Notes under the pieces: generated by a model
The model's database searches: none
What the model was told of the DNA's origin: nothing
What the model saw: the letters and a program-made list of their open reading frames with translations, nothing else
Translations under genes and position numbers: made by a program
Shown: positions 11,190 to 22,400 of the stretch, piece by piece
Position numbering within the stretch: the stretch's first letter is position 1
Layout: the number at the start of each line of letters is the position of its first letter
Source of the DNA: Auxenochlorella pyrenoidosa
Taxonomy: Eukaryota; Chlorophyta; Trebouxiophyceae; Chlorellales; Chlorellaceae
Reading direction: 5' to 3'
DNA: 46,114 nucleotides
NCBI GenBank assembly: GCA_001430745.1
Contig: KQ482066.1
Location: forward strand, 1,004,429 to 1,050,542

Positions 11190-13371
11190 TCAACCGTACC
11201 CACTACCCGGCAGCTCTCCAAAGGTGCCAACTTGCTGCGCGCTGTGGCTTTCCCCATACAGACAGCACCAGCAGGGCTGTGCGCTGGCAGGGGGCTTGCC
11301 TGGATCCCACCATTCGGCTGCGTTCCGCAGGTACCAGTCCACTGTACTGCGCAGGCCCTCCTCCCACGGGGTCTGCTCCCGCCAGCCCAGCGCCGCCAGT
11401 TTGGGGTCAGAGGCAAAGCACCTGCCGGGAGGGGGGGGGCCAAAGCAGGCTGGTGGTCAGGCAGAGAGTGTGTGTGTGCGCAGCCCCTGCTCCTTGGCAG
11501 GCAGGAGCAGCGGCAGGCCAGAGGCAGGAGGCCCGGCCTGCCTTGTGCTTGTAGCGTGCCACGACTGCCCCCCCCCCCCAAAGGACTACGCCTCTCGCCT
11601 GCGGTCGTTGAACGCGCGGTCGGGCACATGCACAACGTGCGCCTCGGCCGGCAGGCAGAACAGGGTGCAGACGTCGGTGGCAACATCCAGCGCGCTGCGC
11701 TGCCGCTGCGAGCCAATGTTGTACACCCGGCCCGCCTCGCCCTGCCGGGTCGGGTTGGCAGGGGCAGCGTGGCTTGCGGTCCAGCTGCCTGTGCATCCGA
11801 GGCACCTGGCGCTGGCCGGCTGCACGGATGGTCAGACAGCAGCACTGCAGCCGACAAGCACTGGACCATCATGTTGGCAGCTTGGTGCCAGGCCTGGCCA
11901 AGACGACAGAACTGCCCAGGGGCCCACCCCGTGCAAGATAAGGTCAAAGGCCTGGACCACGTCGTCTACAAAGAGGTAGGCGCGGGCGCCGCCGCCACTG
12001 CGGTGCACTGGCAGCTTGGCGCCGCGCGCAGCCAGCAGGATGAACTTGGGGACTGCGGGCGGGGTCAGGCGGCAGTGTGGGCAGCCAGCAGGATAAACTT
12101 GGGGACTGGGGGCGGGCAGTCGGGCCAGCAGTGCGGGCGGCAGTGGCTGGGACACGGCGCGCTGCGTGCCGTCGAGTGTGCACTGCCAGCTGCTGCCGGC
12201 AGGCGCGCAAGTGCTGCGGCGGCAAGACGAGCCAGATGGCCGCCTGCAACTGCTTCCCTGCTCCCTGGTCCACCACTCGGGCCCGCCCTGCAAGGCTGTG
12301 GCCACGTGGCCAGTCCTTGCGCGCTGCCTGCCACCTTGGTGCACTGCCCCGCTGCCTGGTGCACCGCCCCTGGTCTTCTCCACTCACTCAGCTTCTCGGG
12401 AAACTGGCCAGTGCCGTACACATTGTTGCTGCGCGTGATGATGACCGGCAAGTGGTACGACTGGCAATAGGCTGCCGCCATGAGCTCTGCTGCTGCCTTG
12501 GCGGCTGCTCGGGCAGGTGGGAAGGTGGGGGTACGAGGTTGGGGGGTCGGGGTTGGGTGGGTGGGGGTAGGGGTTTGATCACAGTTGAAGTGAGTGGGAG
12601 GGGGCGCGGCTGACGTGCATACCAGAGAGCATGCAAGCATAAGCCTGCATCTTTACTGGCTTTATCTTGATGCCTACTGGCGAGGACATGCAGTTCTGGC
12701 GCGGCAGGCAAGGAAGGGAGCATGGGGGTACAAGGGCGGCACCGCCCTTGCCTGCATAAGGGTTGCCCGGCGCCAGGCTCTCGCTGTCGGGCAGTCCTGC
12801 ATGGAGTGCAGGGGCATGCAGTACGCTCTGCTGCCCCAGCCTCTGTCTCCAGACAACCTCACAGCTCTGTACATGCTGCATGCAGAGCTGTCCACCTGGT
12901 CACGCCGCCCTTGATGGTGCTGCCCTGCCGCATGCTGACGATCAGGCCGCTGCCCGACCTTGCAGCTTCCCTTATCCCACCTGCAGGCACTTCCCCCGCC
13001 GGCCCCTCTGCCGCGCCAAAGACTTCGTCCGTCGAGACGTAGATGAAGCGGCGCACCCGGCCATAAGCACGGCAGGCCTCCAGCAGCACGTGGGTGCCAT
13101 ACCTGCCACCATGGAGACCACATTCGATGCCATTGTGTTGAAAGTTGATGGGAGCAGTGCACCGCCGGGTGAGTCGTCAGGCACTGCTCAAGCCCGGCGG
13201 CAGAGAAGGGGCAGGCACACAATGCGTTGCAAGCCCCGCTCAGCACCACACTCCCTCTTCGGTGTTTGGGGCAGAAACCAGCAGTGCGCACGCCCAGCGG
13301 GGCTGCTCTGCATGCCACCACGACCGCTGCCGCTCTGCACATGCACAGGCACACATGCGCACACATGCATG

Positions 13372-13439
<68 letters not shown>

Positions 13440-14839
13440 ACACACTGCACACAGGCAGGCACCCACGTGTTGTCGCGCGTGAAGGCCAGGGAGTTGAAGA
13501 AGGAGGTGTCCACGTGGGTCTGCGCCGCAAAGTGCAGCACCGTGTCCACGCCCTCGCTGCCCAGCACGTACTGCGGCGATGCGGAGTGGGGGGTGGGGTG
13601 GGGTGGGGGGTGGGCTGCGCGCGCGCAGGCAAAAGGACCAGTTTGGGGGCTGAAACACGTACGCCAGCAGGCTCGTGAGGAAGCAAGGTTCAGTTGGTGC
13701 CTGCTGGTCGGTTGGTGGGCAGCTGGCCGGCACCAGGCCGGCGCCTGCATCCAGCCTGAGCCCGAGCGTGAGCCAGCTAAGCAGGCGCATGGGCACGCTC
13801 GTTCTTGCTTGTATCGTGCGCACACACCCAGCCCCGGGCTGCCACCTGCACCAGGTCGGCCGCCAGGATGTCCCCCCGGACCAGCTTGAGCCGGCCGGGG
13901 GCGGCCGTCCGCGCTGCCTCCAGGTTCCTGGTGGAGGCGCAGGGGTCCATCCGGTCCAGCAGTACCACCTGCAGGCAGCGGGCAGCAGGGTCCCGGACTG
14001 GATGGATGACATGATGCACGCAGGCAGCGGGGCTCTCGCTAAAGCAGGGCAGCGCGGACCGAGGCTGCGCCCGGCTCATGCCTGACGCGGCGCGCTTCCG
14101 GCGCCGACAGGCCACGCTGTGGCCAGCCCGCGCAGCGGCCTGGGCGCCAGGGCGTGCTGGCTTCATCAGAATCCAACAGCTTGTCGAAAGGCAGGCGTGC
14201 ATTCAGTGCAGGTGGCAACCTTTGCTGCTCGGGAGAAAGAGCAGGGCCTGGCCGGGGTGCCTGCCCGACTCCCACAGCCCTGCAGACACCACCATTCCTC
14301 TGCACAGACTGCCTGTGCTTGCCTTGTAGCTTGGGTAGCGCTGCACCAGTGCAGCGGCCACGTGGCTGCCAATGAAGCCTGCGCCGCCGGTCAGCTGCAG
14401 AGGGGGAAGAGCAAGAGCGCTGTGCGAGGGGCTGCAGGGCCGGATGGCTGATGGCGGTGGCATCAGCGGCGGCGGTTCTTGGCCTCTCTGGCTCCAGCAT
14501 CGCACTGCTTTTCGCACCAATATGACGCTTGGCGTGTATCCATGCTCGTAGGGGCCGTTTTGCATGCTGCTAGGTTCCTCGCTGAGAGACTGGCAGCAGC
14601 CGGCTGCCTGGCAGGCTGGCGACGAGGTTGCACCAGCCAGAGTGCGAGGGTTGTGAGTTGGACCGAGTACTAAGATCAAGAGAGTGGGCTCAGCTGTCGC
14701 TGCCGGGGCCGCTGCGCTAGGCAGGGGGCCATGCAGGCCAGAAATCTGAGCTGCAAGCTAGGAATCGCAGCAGACAGCACCGCTTGAAGGATGTGATGAG
14801 AATTCGAGCAGAAGGGGGAGTTCCTTCGCTTTCCGCCAT
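11190..14839 (-). CDS. NDP-glucose 4,6-dehydratase (RmlB/TGDS/RHM N-terminal type)
   Basis: Converts dTDP- or UDP-glucose to the 4-keto-6-deoxy sugar, first step to rhamnose; the nucleotide preference cannot be read here. Exons (minus): 14394-14323, 13968-13846, 13570-13467, 13102-12981, 12796-12752, 12504-12388, 12052-11928, 11741-11599 and 11421-11190, about 360 residues in phase. Visible: Rossmann TGGAGFIGSH, VVLLDRMD after beta-2, HFAAQTHVD, the active-site triad in YVSTDEVFG, the YxxxK catalytic pair in NPYAAAKAAAEL, SNNVYGTGQFPEKL, the VDDVVQA helix, RVYNIG, and LGWREQTPWEEGL. Three introns use GC donors (after exons 14394-14323, 12796-12752 and 11741-11599). A probable first exon at 14839-14795 encodes MAESEGTPPSARILIT, matching the family start, but its junction to TGGAGFIG is not canonical. 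The 53-bp duplication at 12028 copies one acceptor. Confidence 0.9.
12028..12112. repeat. 53-bp tandem duplication copying a splice acceptor and exon start
   Basis: The plus-strand unit GCAGCCAGCAGGATGAACTT with its flank at 12028-12060 recurs with few changes at 12081-12112. On the minus strand both copies read CAG|TCCCCAAGTT, so the dehydratase exon start (IPKFILLAA) and its acceptor exist twice. Only the downstream copy continues into the correct reading frame. Confidence 0.85.
13378..13434. repeat. (CA)n microsatellite in a dehydratase intron
   Basis: About 57 bp of uninterrupted CA dinucleotides just inside the intron after exon 13570-13467, close to its 5' splice site on the minus strand. 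Confidence 0.95.
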
Positions 14840-15274
14840 CGTTGCTTCCTTGACTTGCGAGCTGCTGCGACTCCAGAGTGCGAGTTTCGATGCCTGATTG
14901 CTCCTCTCCGATAATGAGTCCATGTTGGCCTGCCTCAGTGCAGAGACCCTTGCATACTGTTCACCTGGGCCGCGCTGATGCAGTCTCCCTGGCACCGTAG
15001 CAGGCTGCCGCCGCCGCCTGTTGACATCACCACTTCTCGTTGCACGTGGGGATCCGATTAATGGCTCTCCTCCCTCACGTTGCACTGCATTGGCAATTGA
15101 GTAGCCAAACAACCTTCAAGCCCTCTGCATTTGCGCCGCACGCCCAGTCCAACAGGGGAGGAGAACGCTGTCTTTTGTTTTGACTGGCGAGCCGACTGAG
15201 AACCTCTGCGAGACCGTGAATCAGCTCTGCTGCTACGGAGGAGCCGCCGCGCAGTTGTGATCGCCGCTGCCAGC
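14840..15274. promoter_or_regulatory. Divergent promoter between the dehydratase and GRX3 genes
   Basis: About 435 bp separate the proposed divergent start codons. The sequence is less GC-rich than the flanking exons, as expected for regulatory DNA. I could not single out a core element. Confidence 0.5.
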
Positions 15275-18200
15275 ATGCAGTCGTTCACGGAGCTGGCGGC
15301 TTTCCAAAAGGCCGTGGAGAGCCACCGCCTGGTGCGTGCCGGCCCTGAGCAGCGGGCCTTGCGAGCCTGGGCCTGCCGCCGCCGCTCGCCTGCGGCCGCC
15401 GCCTGCTGCTGCCGCCACCAAGCTCCAACCCGCCCTTCCTGCTGCTGTGCCTGGTCCTTGTGCTCTCCAGGCGGTGGTCCACTTCTGGGCGGCCTGGTGT
15501 GAGCCCTGCAAGCTGCTGGACCAGGTGCTTGCCCAGCTGGCGGCCGACGCGCCCGCTGTGGCGGCGCTGCGGGTGGAGGCGGAGGAGGCGGCCGACATCT
15601 CGGAGCGCTACAGCGTTGCTGTTGTGCCCTACTTCCTCTTCTTCAGGGACGGCAAGGTGGGTGTGGTGCTCCCTGCCAGGAGGCTGCGCATGATGCGCCC
15701 TGCCCTGCCCCGCCTCTGCTTGCCCCACCCGCGGTATGATGCCTTCTTTCCGCTTTTGCCACTGACGCAGGTGGTTGACTCGCTAGAGGGAGCAGATGCC
15801 GCGGCCCTGACCAGCAAGTTCAATGCTCTGGCAGCAGGTGGCGCGGGAGCGGCGGCGGCGGCAGCGGCGCCTGCGCCTGCGCCGGCGCCGGCAGCACCCA
15901 GCTATGTCGAGCCGGCCGCTGGCGGTGAGCAGAGTGGCACCTGCTTCCTGCAGTCTGGGCTCCCTGTGCTGGTGGTGCGGCGATGAAAGGGTGCTCTGTT
16001 TTTGCGATGTTCTGCCTATGGGAAAGTGCATTCTCTGTTGAATATCGGCAAGGCTGCCAAAAGCCCACCTATATCAACCCCGCCGATTCCACCTGTGCAG
16101 GCGACCTGCAGTCGCGGCTGCGCCAGCTGGTCAACCAGCAGCCCATCATGCTCTTCATGAAGGTGGGCCTGCTGCCATCCCCTTGCCTCGCCCTCTCTCG
16201 CTGCCGTGCCTTCCTGGTTGCTTGGGCGCATCCCCGCAGCCCCACCTGCCTGCCTGCTGCTTCGCCGGCGCTGGCCCTTGCCACTCTCCTGCCCGAGCGT
16301 GCTGCACGCCTGCTGGGCTGCATGTGCGCCAGCTTTGCGCCAGATGCTGCGCACCCGCCCGCCTGCATTGCTGCACACACAGCCAGAGGCCTGCTTCACG
16401 AGTGTCGCGCATGGGTGATGAGGAAGGCTCAAAGCCCGAGGCCCCGCCCACGAGCAAACACGTGCTGGGTGCCCCAGGAGGAAAGCACAGCTGAAATAGT
16501 CATCCTTGCCCTGACATGCGCGCCCCGGGGCCAACCAACACTCCCTGCACCGACGCTGCAAGCGCCGCCGCCCTGCACCTGCTGCCCACTGCTGATGTTG
16601 CAAGTGCGTCGCTCAAGCCTGCTCCATGCCTGCCTGGTCCATGCCTGCCCGGCTGTCGCTTCTCGCCAGAAGCCCTCTGTGCCTCAGCGCCTGGCCCGCG
16701 GCGCCCCGCCCGCAGGGGTCTCCCGAGGCGCCCCGCTGCGGCTTCTCGCGCAAGGTGGTTGAGGCGCTGCAGGCGGCGGGCGCCCAGTTTGGCTCGTTTG
16801 ACATCCTGGGGGACGATGCCGTGCGCCAGGGGCTCAAGGTGAGGGCGGGCGCCGCCCCGGCGCGCCCCTCGCCCGCCCGCTTGCTTGCTTGCTGCTGCTC
16901 TGGGCTCTCTGCAGGAGTGTGCTGGGGCCAGGTGCCACGAGCTCGGCGCGAGCCCGGGGAGATGGCTGCCTTGCTGCGGCGCGGCACCCGCTCTCCCCGC
17001 CGACTTCGCTTGGTATGCCAGCCGCACCGCCCGCCTCCGCCTCACAGCCCCCTCCCTCCCCTCCCCCCCTGCTCTTCTCCCTGTTGTCCGCCTGTGCTCC
17101 TTGCAGGAGTTCTCGCAGTGGCCCACCTACCCGCAGCTGTATGTGAACGGCGAGCTGCTGGGCGGGTGCGACATCGTGCTGGAGATGCACGAGGCAGGGG
17201 AGCTCAAGGTGAGTGGCTGGCCCCGCCCACCCGCCCGCCCCCTCCCTCGACCCTCTTTTTCCACGACGCGCTCCCCGGCGCGTGCTGCGCCGGGCTGGGC
17301 GATGCCTTGGGCGCTCCAATCTGGCGCTCCTGCCAGGCCGGTAGCATGCCAGCTCGACGCCGATGGGTGCGGCCCCCCCCCCCCCCCCCCCGCCCCCAAC
17401 CCCAACCCCACCAAGAAAACAGAGGACGTTAAACGCAACGACACGCCATCACACCCCACACCCCAAACACACACACACGCACACCACCCCCCACCCACCC
17501 TCCTGCCCTGCAGGGCGAGCTGGCCAAGGCGCAGCCGGCGGCCGGGGACCCCCAGGCGGCGCTGCGGCAGCGGCTGGAGCGGTTGGTGAAGCAGCAGCCC
17601 GTCATGCTGTTCATGAAGGTGGGCGGCGGTCCTCTCTGCTCCCCTGCCCGCCCTGCCCTGCCCTGCCCTGCAGGTCGCAACCTGCCGACGCCTAACCTGC
17701 CCTGCCGTCCTTGCTGGTCCCCACCGCGGTGTCGATTGCGCTGCACGCCTGCTGCTGTGTTCCCTCGGCCAGTGTGCCACCCCTTGCTGCGCACAGTCAG
17801 CCCAGCAGCCCTGCTGCCCCCCCNNNNNNNNNNNNNNNNNNNNNNNNNNNNNNNNNNNNNNNNNNNNNNNNNNNNNNNNNNNNNNNNNNNNNNNNNNNNN
17901 NNNNNNNNNNNNNNNNNNNNNNNNNNNNNNNNNNNNNNNNNNNNNNNNNNNNNNNNNNNNNNNNNNNNNNNNNNNNNNNNNNNNNNNNNNNNNNNNNNNN
18001 NNNNNNNNNNNNNNNNNNNNNNNNNNNNNNNNNNNNNNNNNNNNNNNNNNNNNNNNNNNNNNNNNNNNNNNNNNNNNNNNNNNNNNNNNNNNNNNNNNNN
18101 NNNNNNNNNNNNNNNNNNNNNNNNNNNNNNNNNNNNNNNNNNNNNNNNNNNNNNNNNNNNNNNNNNNNNNNNNNNNNNNNNNNNNNNNNNNNNNNNNNNN

Positions 18201-18942
18201 NNNNNNNNNNNNNNNNNNNNNNNNNNNNNNNNNNNNNNNNNNNNNNNNNNNNNNNNNNNNNNNNNNNNNNNNNNNNNNNNNNNNNNNNNNNNNNNNNNNN
18301 NNNNNNNNNNNNNNNNNNNNNNNNNNNNNNNNNNNNNNNNNNNNNNNNNNNNNNNNNNNNNNNNNNNNNCCCCCTGCCGCCGCTCCCCCGGCAGGGGTCG
18401 CCCGAGGCCCCCCGCTGCGGCTTCTCGCGCAAGGTGGTGGAGGCGCTGCAGGCGGCGGGCGAGCCCTTTGGCTCGTTTGACATCCTGGGGGATGAGGCAG
18501 TGCGCCAGGGGCTCAAGGAGTTCTCCAGCTGGCCCACCTACCCGCAGGCGGGTGCTGGCTGCCGGGGTGGCTTGGCAGAGGTGGCCTGGCAGAGGGTTTG
18601 GGGGCGGAGGGCGCGCCCTGGGAAGGGGACATGTGTGTTGGGGGTACAGGCCCGTGCGACGTTGCAGCCAGGTCTGCAGGCGTCTGGTCCCAGCAGCCGT
18701 GCCTCCCTAGCCATGCCATGCCGCACGTGTGCCCAAACCCCCGTGCCGCCGCACGCTCACCTGCCCGGGTGCCTGCGCTTCGTGCTTGGGGGCTCGTGTG
18801 ATAACAGCCACACAGCTGCTGCCCCCCTGCGCTGCAGCTGTACGTGAACGGCGAACTGCTGGGCGGGTGCGACATTGTGCTGGAGATGCACGAGGCGGGG
18901 GAGCTGAAGGACACGATCGAGGAGATGAAGGCCAGGATGTGA
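15275..18942 (+). CDS. GRX3: Multidomain monothiol glutaredoxin (Trx-Grx-Grx, PICOT/GRXS17 type)
   Basis: Exons 15275-15331, 15471-15656, 15771-15924, 16101-16162, 16716-16838, 17107-17208, 17514-17618, 18395-18547 and 18838-18942 give 348 residues in phase. Domain 1 (about 1-85) is thioredoxin-like: [41 protein letters not shown]. An Ala/Pro linker follows. Domains 2 and 3 are CGFS glutaredoxins with [38 protein letters not shown]. Family members bind bridging [2Fe-2S] clusters with glutathione and act in cytosolic/nuclear iron handling with BolA partners. Oddities: a complete CxxC in the thioredoxin-like domain; the two Grx domains are nearly identical but have different introns; the intron after WPTYPQ uses a GC donor (CAG|GCGGGT). 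The 546-bp N gap lies in the intron between LFMK and GSPEAP, exactly where a third Grx domain, as in plant GRXS17, could be hidden. Confidence 0.93.
17824..18369. other. Assembly gap (run of N)
   Basis: 546 undetermined bases inside an intron of the GRX3 gene. Poly-C runs sit beside it and a longer one lies at about 17373-17390, consistent with a region that is hard to sequence. Confidence 1.
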
Positions 18943-19435
18943 TGCGCAGAGGAGGCGCGCTCGGCTTAAGCGCGACGTTGCGCGCGCGGCTAAGCGCCTG
19001 CACCCCTCATCCGCACAGTGCCTTCAACAGAGTCATCACTGCATTCGCCTGCAGCGCTCGTATGCTTGTCTCCTCCTTGCAATCTCGGACAACTGCTGAA
19101 AGGAGTGCCCAGCCACCAGGCCTTTCAGTCGGCAGCGGGAGAGCGGGCACCACGCCAGCTCAGCAGGCGTTCTGCCCGTGCTCGCAATTGGCCATTTACA
19201 GCTCGACGCGATCATCTTTACCTGCTCTATGCGCACTTGTCTGGCTGCACCCAGGGAAAGCTCCCTCTTTATTTTGAACCGGCGCTCTTCTCGCAGTCCA
19301 GCCAGTGCTCGCAGTTCGAGGTGGCGTAGGACCTTGATCACTGGAGAGCACGAAAGCGACGCCCGCCAATCAACGGCTGCTCCATAGACACCCTGACCCC
19401 GCCGCCGCTCAGGCTCCGCCGCCCACGCCTCGCCC
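18943..19435. promoter_or_regulatory. Intergenic: GRX3 3' UTR and MYND-gene promoter
   Basis: Contains the 3' UTR of GRX3 and, at 19161-19314, a block that recurs upstream of the NTF2-like gene (23900-24048). An inverted CCAAT (ATTGG) lies within the block. Confidence 0.5.
19161..19314 (+). repeat. Shared upstream block, copy A
   Basis: Shares with 23900-24048 the ordered blocks CAGCAGGCGTT, GCTCGCRATTGG, GCGATCAT, CCTGCTCT, GCACTTGT, GGCTGCA and CCAGCCAGYGCTCGCAG, at similar spacing. It ends about 120 bp before the ATG of the MYND gene. Confidence 0.7.
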
Positions 19436-22400
19436 ATGGAGGCTCTCCCCGGCCCAGAGGGGGACCCCTCGGAAATCGCCCTGGAACGGCTGCGGCGCGC
19501 CAGCGCAGCTGCAGTGCCAGAGGAGCGCCAGCCCGAGATGGATGCGCTCCTGAGCAGCATGGAGGGCATGAGGGTGAGTGGGGCCCAGCAGGCCTACCCT
19601 TTGCCCATGGTTGCGCATGTTTTCTGCTGTTTAGTTTCTGCTGCCTGAACAGTGCCGCCAGCAACCAGTTGCCAAAGGAGCGCCGCTGAGCAGCATGGAG
19701 GGGCTGCAGGTGCGGGGCCTCTGCCCTGCCTGGCTGTTTCATTGCTGCGCAATGTCATTGTCCAGGCAATCCCAGCGGCGCCTGCTGAGTCTTTTTCTTG
19801 CTTTTGCGCACGTGCGCCTGTCTGGCTTGTGGCCGTAGCATCAAATGCTGACAGGAACTGCAGCTGAGCAGCCCAGAGGTTCGACAGGCGAGGCAGGCTC
19901 TGAGTGCGCTGCTTGTGCCTGGCACTGTTGCGGTCTCAGCATTGGCCTGTAGGGGCGCTGCCGAAAGCGCTACGTTTTTCAGGCATTCAGTTGAGCCTGG
20001 TTGCGCTCAGGTAGGGCGGCGCAATCAGCGTTGGCAGGTCGCCTGCGTGAACATCAGGGCATATGTGTGCCCTCGCCTGCAGCGGCTGCCGTCTCAAGCT
20101 CAGGATGCCTTGCTCGGTTTGTGCAGGCGGCGGAGGAGCAGCTGATGGACGCAGCTAAGCAGCTAGGGCCGCTGCCGCAGCCTGATGATCCAGAGGCGCA
20201 GCCAGAGGCCTGGATGGACCGAGCAGATGCTTCTGCAGACCTGTACCAGGCAAGCAGGGGCGGTTATGGATCCACATCATATTGACAAGCTCTGGAAGTG
20301 CTTGCAAGCCTGGGTCAGAGAGGCTTGCTTGAGCATTGCCGCCCCGCAGTCTGACCAGGCAGACAGGCGGCAGTGGTTCCCTGCCCTGGCTTGTCCGGTG
20401 GCCCATGCTGCTCTGCTGTTCCCCTTCAACGCCCGCTGACCCACCAGTAACACACCTGTCTGCCAAACCCTGGCGTTGCAGGGCCTGTTCAAGCTGGTGG
20501 ATGCGGCCTGCTCCGGCATGTGCCTGGGCATCTTTGCGCTCAGCCCGGACCGCGGCGAGTGCTTGTGGGCTCCGCACTCTTTGTGAGTCCTCCGCAAGGC
20601 TCTGCCAGCTCCTGCCGCCCTGCTTTCATGCCTGTTGCTTGTCGCCAGTGAGCTGGAACGCCGCAGCATAGCGCCGCCAGCCAAGGGGGGGGGGGGGGTC
20701 AGCTCAGCAGCTGCGCTTGCTGTATGCTGCGATGCTGCCAGCTCCCGCTCTCATGAAACTGCGCATGCCCCACCTACGTCTCTGAGTACCAACCAAGTAT
20801 GAACCTGCCTGCCCCCGCTGCCGCCCGCAGCCCTTCCTGTTTGACTTCAAAGGCCGGCTCACGGGAGGCAACATGCGGAATGGTGGGCGGGCTTGCTTTC
20901 AGGGGGGCAAGGGCACGGCGCTGCAGGCGCAGCGCCCTGGCGCCCCTTGCACAGGGCCCACCCCGACACCCGCCGCCGCGTCCCCGTGCCGCGCAGGCAT
21001 GACGCGCCCGGTGCAGGTGCTGCAGCGCTTGGCGGCGGCGTTCTATGCGCGGGCGGCCATGCAGCCAGAGGGCCAGCAGCGCATGGACCCGCTGGGCATG
21101 CTGGGGGGCTGCCTGGAGGAGGTGTGGCCTGGCTGCACAGGTGCGCAGTGGGCAGGGGCCTGCATTTCTTTGCTTCGTTAAAGCAGAAGGAGCTGCTGCT
21201 TTGCCTGCACGAGGTGCGGCCCGAGTGCACAGTGTGCAAGGACTCAAGGACTCCTGCCACCCCCTCCTCTCCATCCCTCCTCCCCGCCTCCCCCCTGTGC
21301 AGCCCGCTCCCAGGCAGGCGAGTCGGCCACAGCGCGCGCAGCGCGACGCCAGCTGGACCGCCAGCACTGGCCGCCCGCCCTGCCAGAGGATGCCGTGCCC
21401 GGCCACAGCCGCGGCGCTGGCGCGAGCGTTCTCGGCGATGCACATGTGCAGCCGATGGTTTCCAAGCTGGGGGAGCAGCTGGAGGCGGCCCTGCAGGTGG
21501 GCGTGGGCATGGGCGCAATCTCTCTTTGGTCGGTGCCAGCTCCAGATCTTTGCACACCGTTCATTGCCAGGTGTCGCTCTGCCAGGTGGTCGTGAGTTGG
21601 CAGGCGGGCAGAAGATGGCACGCTTGCGTCGGCACGCTTGCGTCAGCGCGCTTGCTGCCCGCTCTCGTTTGCTTGCCGCGCATTGACGAGCTCGTGCAAG
21701 CGACGACACCTGCCTGCAGCTGCACTGCCCCGGGGTGACTCTGGCCGATGTGTGGCGCGTGGCCACGCTGATGTGTTTGGACATGGCGTGCGTGGCGTGC
21801 ATGGAGGGAGACCACCAGGCACCCTCCACCGAGCGCCTGCTGATCGTGGCGCAGCAGGCACTCAGCAGCGGCCTCCTGAGCCGGTTTGAGGTCATCCGGG
21901 TGGCCCACATTGTGTCCAAGGCGGTACCGGGGAGGCAGCTTCTTGGCAGCTTTGTTCGGTCGCCACGCGGCACCGCCCTGGCCGCCTTCCTCGAGGCCGC
22001 CATCGCCAAGGCCGAGGCGTGGCGGGTGCACAAGGAGTGCGCCGCGGTGGCGCGCGCGCTGTGCCTGCTGCTGCTGCTGCGTGCGCAGGGCGCGCAGGGC
22101 GCGGAGCGGGACGCGGCGCTGGCACGCATCAACGAGCTGCTGGAGCAGTGCAGGCAAGCACAGCTGGGCTTCGCGGGCGCCTGTGAAGGCTGCCGGGGCT
22201 GATCAGCGACTGATTTCGCAAAAGTGCGTCGCCATGCAGTGTGGGACATGGGTTGCGCTTGCGACTGGCACGTGCTGCAGGCCACAGCACAGCATCTGGC
22301 ACCTGAGGGCCCTCTCCTGTCCCACCGCTTGGCCGCTGCAGTGCGTGGCTGAAGCGGTGCAAGCCGTGGCTGCCCGCGGCCACCATGACACAGCTGGCGT

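Noticed and set aside
13378..13434. CRISPR-like or other structured repeat
   Set aside because: It is a plain CA dinucleotide repeat without spacers, in a eukaryotic intron.
14323..14839. U12-type (AT-AC) intron at the dehydratase 5' end
   Set aside because: ACATCCTT resembles the U12 donor by one mismatch, but there is no U12 branch site (TTCCTTAAC-like) near the acceptor, and Chlamydomonas-type algae are thought to lack U12 introns.
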